From positions 1 to 12,208 of the forward strand of contig NW_004457305.1 in the NCBI RefSeq assembly GCF_000313135.1: a DNA stretch of 12,208 nt, given 5' to 3'. The DNA comes from Acanthamoeba castellanii str. Neff (lineage: Eukaryota > Discosea > Longamoebia > Acanthamoebidae). The position numbers and the translations under genes are program-made. Below are positions 7,855-12,208 of this stretch, one piece after another (the stretch's first letter is position 1; every line of letters begins with the position of its first letter). The notes beneath the pieces were generated by a model that saw only the letters and a program-made list of their open reading frames with translations, did no database searches and had not been told where the DNA came from.

Positions 7855-10800
7855 ATGAGGGCAGCCTGTACAAGAAGCCTCGTCGCGCCTGGTTGTGCTG
7901 CTCGCGGTCGTGCTGCTACTACTGCGGGCAGCAGGCTCTTCTGTGGCGGTGGCGGTTGGGTGCAGCAGCGTAGAGCTCTTGCCACCAGCAGCGCAGGTTC
8001 ACGCCCCCCCCCCTTGAGTGGCCGTGCTGGGGCGGTTGGGTTTCCTGGGCTTGGCTGACCTGACATGACTGGTGTGTCCAGGCGGGAGGGGTGGTTGGCG
8101 CGGGGTGGGAACGGTGGCTGGGCTGGTGGTCGCGGCAGGCGCGCTCGGCGCGGTTGCGCTGGAGGGCCTGCAAGACGACGAAAACGACTCCCTCCTCTCC
8201 CGCACGCCCTTCGGTACCAGCGCCCTGCCTCTCAATCGCTCAATGCGGTGCGATATGTGCTGATGGCCTGACCGCCCGGTGTAGTGAGTGCCGTGCGTGC
8301 CGAAGAGAAGACCACTCCCAACGCCAAGGCCCCGCCCTCCATCGTCTCGCAGAGTACTCCCCTGCCCCCCTACGCTGTGGCACTTCTTCGCTGCCACTGA
8401 CCTTAGCAACTCGGCCTCGGTCTGGGCAGACCCGCCGGTCGATAGGGCGGTCCAGCGTGAACAACAGGGAGGCGCCGACAAGCCCATGCGCACCAAGAAG
8501 AGGGTCGTCATCCTCGGCTCGGGCTGGGCGGCCGTCGGTGTGCTGCGGGAGCTCGACAACGAAGCCTACGAGGTACTATCTTCTTCTGCTATGCTATGCC
8601 CCCGTCCGCGTCACCCAAAGCTAACGCGGGCGCGGGCGTGGTCCACGCTACCTAGGTTGTGGTCGTGTCGCCACGCAACTACTTCCTGTTCACCCCGCTC
8701 CTTCCCTCCGTCACCGTTGGCACGCTTGACTCGAGGAGGTACTGCTAAGCAAACTCTGCGCATTCGTGGGCACCAACGCACATGCACCACCGTTCACGGC
8801 ACCACACGCACACGCAAGCTCGCGATGTCGCTCTAATGCTGGGTCGAGTGCCCTCTTCTCTGCGTAACACTAGTGTTGTTGAGTCGATCCGACGCACCTT
8901 CAAGAGGGCCGGCGCCTCGGACGTGCAGTTCCTCAATGCCGAGTGCACGGCCATCAACCACCAGAGCAACAGCATCACCTGCAACGGTAATGCCACTCCA
9001 CCACCCACCCGCCCCCCTCCTAACCCACACGGTGGTGCCGCGCACACCGCACGACTCACACCCGTCGCCTTTTCGAAACGCAGACGTGAGTGGTGACGGC
9101 GCGGTCCGCTCGTTCGATCTTGAGTACGATCAGCTGATCGTGGCGGTGGGCTGCGACAACACCACCTTTGGCACGCCCGGCGTGGAGAAGTACTGCCACT
9201 TCCTCAAGGAGCTGAATGGTGCGTGGCACCTGACCCGTCCTTTCCCAGCAGCAAAGACGCCAACGAACCCATTCGTTGTCATTTGCGTGCTCACCGCTCC
9301 GTTCACTCGTGTTTGCCGCAAACAGACGCCCGCCGGATCAGGCAGCAGATTACGCAGAACTTTGAGGTCGCCGGCCTGCCCGGCCAGCCAGAGGTACATG
9401 ATTCTCGGCACGCACCCAATGGTCTAGAGGGACGGACGCGGGCATTAACTTGAATTCTTGTTAATCGCGCGTACAGGAAGAGATCAAGCGTCTCCTGCAC
9501 TTCGTCGTGGTCGGCGGAGGACCCACCGGAGTGGAGTTCGCGGCCGAGCTCCACGGTACTGCTGTAGTAGTCTCACTGGAGTAGTTTCCATGTTGTTTGC
9601 ATCATGCTCACATATGTGCCCCGGCATTGGATCGGGGATTGCTTGGTTGTAGATTTGCTGGTGGAGGATTTGGAGAAGTGGTTCCCGAGGTCGCTCACGC
9701 AGCACGTCCGCATCACCATCATCCAGAGCGCGGCCCATATCCTCAACACCTACGATGCCAAGATCTCTGACTGTAAGCCTCCCCCCCCCTGCGGCGCTGC
9801 TTGTCCTAACAGCTCGAACGCGCGCCAATCCTCACACCCGCGATATCAGATGCCGAGAAGAGATTCGGTCGAGATGACATCAACGTCAAGCCGCTTTGCC
9901 GGTGCGTCTGCTGTTTGCCTTGATTGATCGATTGGTTGGTGCACCTCATAAGGCCGAGCCAAACGTACCACCACAAAACTGCACACAGGGTCCTCTCCGT
10001 GGACGAAAAGACCCTATCGTACAACGACAAGCAGACCAACAAGACCGAGACGCTTCCCTACGGCATGTGCGTCTGGGCTACCGGCACGTTGCATGGCCCG
10101 CTGTTTTTACGTGGTGCTTGGGTTGATGCCCGGAATGGGGAGCCTGACGCCCGCATTCCTCCGACATTCAATCAGGAATTGGGCCTCGTCCGCTGGTCAA
10201 GAAGTTCTGCTCCACCATCAAGGAGCAGACCAACCGTCGCGCGATTGTGACCGACAGCCACCTCCGCGTGCTGGGCACCACCAACGTCTACGCCATCGGT
10301 AACGCGTGCGCCTCGTGCTTTATTCCTTCTTAGAAGATGTTTGCTTACGGAACATGCGCGTGTGTGCGGTGGTGTGTGTCGTGGTCGTTGGAAAGGCGAT
10401 TGCGGCACTGTCGAACAGAGGAGGCTTCTGTCCAAGTTCGTGGATCTCTTCGATCAAGCCGATGAAAACAAGGTAATAGACCACTACTCGCTCAGTGACG
10501 TGGTCTCGTTTTACAATACTAACGCCGGTGTAGGACGGAGTGGTCAGTTTCGACGAGCTGAGTGCGCTGGTGGTCAAGAACAAGGACGAATACCCGCAGC
10601 TTCTCATCTACGCTGCCAAGATGCAGGAACTGTTCGAAACGGTGGATTTGGACAAGAACCAGGTCCTCGACAGAGAAGAGTTCAAGGCCCTGCTCACCGA
10701 AGTCGACAAGAACCTAGTCGAGCTGCCGGTACCGCCCACGCTCCTCCATACGCAAAGTACACATGTACCCCCGCTCACCCGATCTGTCGCTCTTGCCTCC

Positions 10801-11253
10801 AGGCCACGGCTCAGGTTGCATCGCAGGAGGGCAAGTACCTCGGCCAGGCCTTGAACGCCTTGGCGCGCGGACAAGAGGTGGAGCAGTTTCACTACAAGCC
10901 TCTGGGCTCACTGGCGTATATCGGCGCAAGGGAATCGGGTACTGGCCCTGTCCACGCGATGCGCAGTGACGCGGTATTGGAAGCCTGCTCATGGTCATCT
11001 CCTCTATCGGCAGTGCTGGAACTCCCTGGCGGGTTCAGCTTTGGGGGGTTCACCACTTGGTTTGCCTGGCGCTCGGCTTACCTCGCCAAGCAGGTACGTG
11101 TGCTTGGTCACAAACTTGGAGTGAGTGGTTGTTGACGAGGAAAGCGATCTCAAAATGGTGGCAAATACACAGGTGAGCTGGCGCAACAAGTTCATGGTGG
11201 CCATGGACTGGATGAAGGAGTTGCTGTTCGGACGCGACATCTCCAAGTGCTAG
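7855..11253 (+). CDS. Mitochondrial type II NAD(P)H:ubiquinone oxidoreductase with EF-hands (external, NDE/NDB-like)
   Basis: Eighteen exons join into 640 residues: 7855-7996, 8082-8213, 8285-8353, 8430-8572, 8656-8738, 8874-8986, 9084-9218, 9326-9393, 9477-9555, 9653-9772, 9850-9901, 9989-10083, 10176-10298, 10396-10472, 10534-10728, 10803-10938, 11014-11093, 11173-11253. The enzyme passes electrons from NAD(P)H to ubiquinone without pumping protons. The first 47 residues are Arg-rich with no acidic residue (mitochondrial presequence); 56-74 is a hydrophobic anchor, suggesting the inner membrane facing the intermembrane space. The FAD motif is GSGWAAVG (144-151), the nucleotide motif GGGPTG (308-313), WATGIGPRP is at 408-416 and YAIGDCG at 449-455. 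Two EF-hands follow, with loops at 474-485 (canonical, split by intron 14) and 515-526 (Gln replaces Gly at position 6). The C-terminus ([25 protein letters not shown]) is typical. Least certain are exon 3 (8285-8353) and the GC donor after exon 12. Confidence 0.93.
10084..10175 (+). other. Probable GC-AG intron (intron 12 of the dehydrogenase)
   Basis: The conserved WATGIGPRP motif is restored only if exon 12 ends after ACC-G at 10083 and the intron begins GCACGT. The next exon begins GA-ATT-GGG at 10176, after ATCAG. The nearest GT (10088, GTTGCA) would shift the frame and lose the motif. GC-AG introns are a known minor class of U2 introns. Confidence 0.75.
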
Positions 11254-11494
11254 ACGCCCAGGACCATCATCAACCACTGCTCGGTGGTCGTGTGATTGTA
11301 ACAATCGCCTCGCGCTTGGTCGAGCTGGCACAAGGCAAAAACCTTTTTCGGACAAAGGAAATACAAGGAAATACAATCATTTTTGATTATTGTGCCGGCT
11401 TATTACTGCCGACGGTGGTGGACAAAAATGGTCGACAGCTTTGTTTGCCTTCTTTCTCCTTCTCCTTCCCCCAGCCTCCATCCACGACAGCACC
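11254..11494 (+). promoter_or_regulatory. Dehydrogenase 3' UTR and RPS27 promoter region, with a tandem 10-mer
   Basis: This gap contains two abutting copies of AAGGAAATAC at 11355-11374 in an AT-richer stretch. No AATAAA hexamer follows the dehydrogenase stop; AATACA at 11370 is only a weak variant. No TATA box is evident upstream of RPS27. Confidence 0.4.
11448..11472 (+). promoter_or_regulatory. RPS27: Pyrimidine tract upstream of RPS27 (TOP-like)
   Basis: An uninterrupted run of 25 C/T bases ends 22 bases before the RPS27 ATG. Ribosomal protein genes of many eukaryotes start transcription at a pyrimidine tract. If initiation is here, the upstream ATG at 11428 is excluded from the mRNA. 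The transcription start is not known. Confidence 0.45.
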
Positions 11495-12027
<533 letters not shown>

Positions 12028-12055
12028 ATCGATCGTCATTCAAAAAACGATTTAA

Positions 12056-12061
12056 TTTATT
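12056..12061 (-). terminator. AATAAA on the minus strand, for the convergent gene
   Basis: The plus-strand TTTATT reads AATAAA on the minus strand. It lies 47 bases beyond the candidate minus-strand stop codon at 12108-12110, a normal spacing for a 3' UTR. Confidence 0.4.
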
Positions 12062-12091
12062 TCGCCCGCTCTACCGTGTCTGTCCAAAAAA

Positions 12092-12097
12092 TATAAA
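12092..12097 (+). terminator. RPS27: TATAAA, variant poly(A) signal of RPS27
   Basis: TATAAA, preceded by an A run, lies 65 bases after the RPS27 stop. It is a known weaker poly(A) hexamer. If used, the RPS27 3' UTR would overlap the 3' end of the convergent gene. A TATA box for a gene to the right is the alternative. Confidence 0.35.
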
Positions 12098-12107
12098 TCT
12101 CACACAT

Positions 12108-12182
12108 CTACGCTTGTCTGGAGCCTTTGTCCCTCTTGCGTGTTCTCTGCTTGTTCTGGGCGTGCTTCTTGCTTTTTCTCCA
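12108..12182 (-). CDS. Probable last exon of a convergent gene encoding a basic C-terminus
   Basis: The minus strand reads 24 sense codons and a TAG. The tail is extremely basic (SKKHAQNKQRTRKRDKG, then SRQA), and most third positions are C or G, as in the other genes here. The codon just upstream is a TAG, so the frame must be entered by splicing; GAAATAG immediately before 12182 can be the acceptor. The remainder lies beyond the right edge. The composition resembles a ribosomal or nucleic-acid-binding protein tail, but I cannot name it. A second minus-strand frame is open to a TGA at 12100 but has poor third-position bias. Confidence 0.4.
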   Translation of the reverse strand, partial: WRKSKKHAQNKQRTRKRDKGSRQA

Positions 12183-12208
12183 CTATTTCAAAGACTTTGG
12201 CACAGTTT

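Noticed and set aside
10088..10089. GT donor for dehydrogenase intron 12
   Set aside because: Joining it to the only good acceptor (10175) shifts the frame and destroys the conserved [10 protein letters not shown] segment.
10331..10332. CTTCTTAG as acceptor of dehydrogenase intron 13
   Set aside because: It has a better pyrimidine tract than the acceptor at 10395, but using it would break the conserved YAIGDCG motif.
12092..12098. TATAAAT as a promoter for a rightward gene
   Set aside because: No forward start codon or coding frame follows in the remaining 110 bases, and a minus-strand coding exon is more likely there; kept as a possible poly(A) variant.

Overview
The window is nuclear DNA of an intron-dense, GC-rich protist. 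Genes are close together, introns are mostly 60-110 nt and almost all GT-AG, and reading frames favour C or G at the third codon position. The five larger forward genes can be followed exon by exon because splicing restores conserved protein families. The style and gene content suggest an amoebozoan close to Acanthamoeba. That assignment is inference from gene architecture; no species marker is present. There are no bacterial operons, rRNAs, tRNAs, CRISPR arrays or transposons.

Layout. (1) 1-526, minus strand: 5' part of an unrecognised multi-pass membrane protein, running off the left edge. (2) 527-710: compact AT-rich divergent promoter region. (3) 711-2920, plus, 7 exons: SDS22-type leucine-rich-repeat protein with a long Lys/Ala/Glu-rich tail. 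(4) 3342-5689, plus, 10 exons: membrane-anchored FAD-dependent geranylgeranyl-reductase-family oxidoreductase ending in a KKXX-type dilysine. (5) 6250-7085, plus, 4 exons and possibly an additional ATG-only exon at 5947: coatomer zeta subunit. (6) 7303-7576, plus, 2 exons: 63-residue protein of unknown function. (7) 7855-11253, plus, 18 exons: mitochondrial type II NAD(P)H dehydrogenase with two EF-hands and one probable GC-AG intron. (8) 11495-12027, plus, 3 exons: ribosomal protein eS27 (RPS27), whose first coding exon is just the ATG. (9) 12108 to the right edge, minus: probable last exon of a convergent gene encoding a very basic C-terminus.

The genes are unrelated housekeeping or metabolic functions (vesicle coats, translation, isoprenoid reduction, respiration), and I see no dedicated multi-gene system. 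The points most worth following are the predicted Ca2+-regulated, possibly NADPH-using dehydrogenase, the GC-AG intron inside its conserved WATG motif, the reductase's ER-retrieval-like tail, exon-per-repeat structure in the LRR gene, and two genes that may be split directly after their start codon. All splice sites are deduced from reading frame, family conservation and GT/AG signals; no transcript evidence was available.
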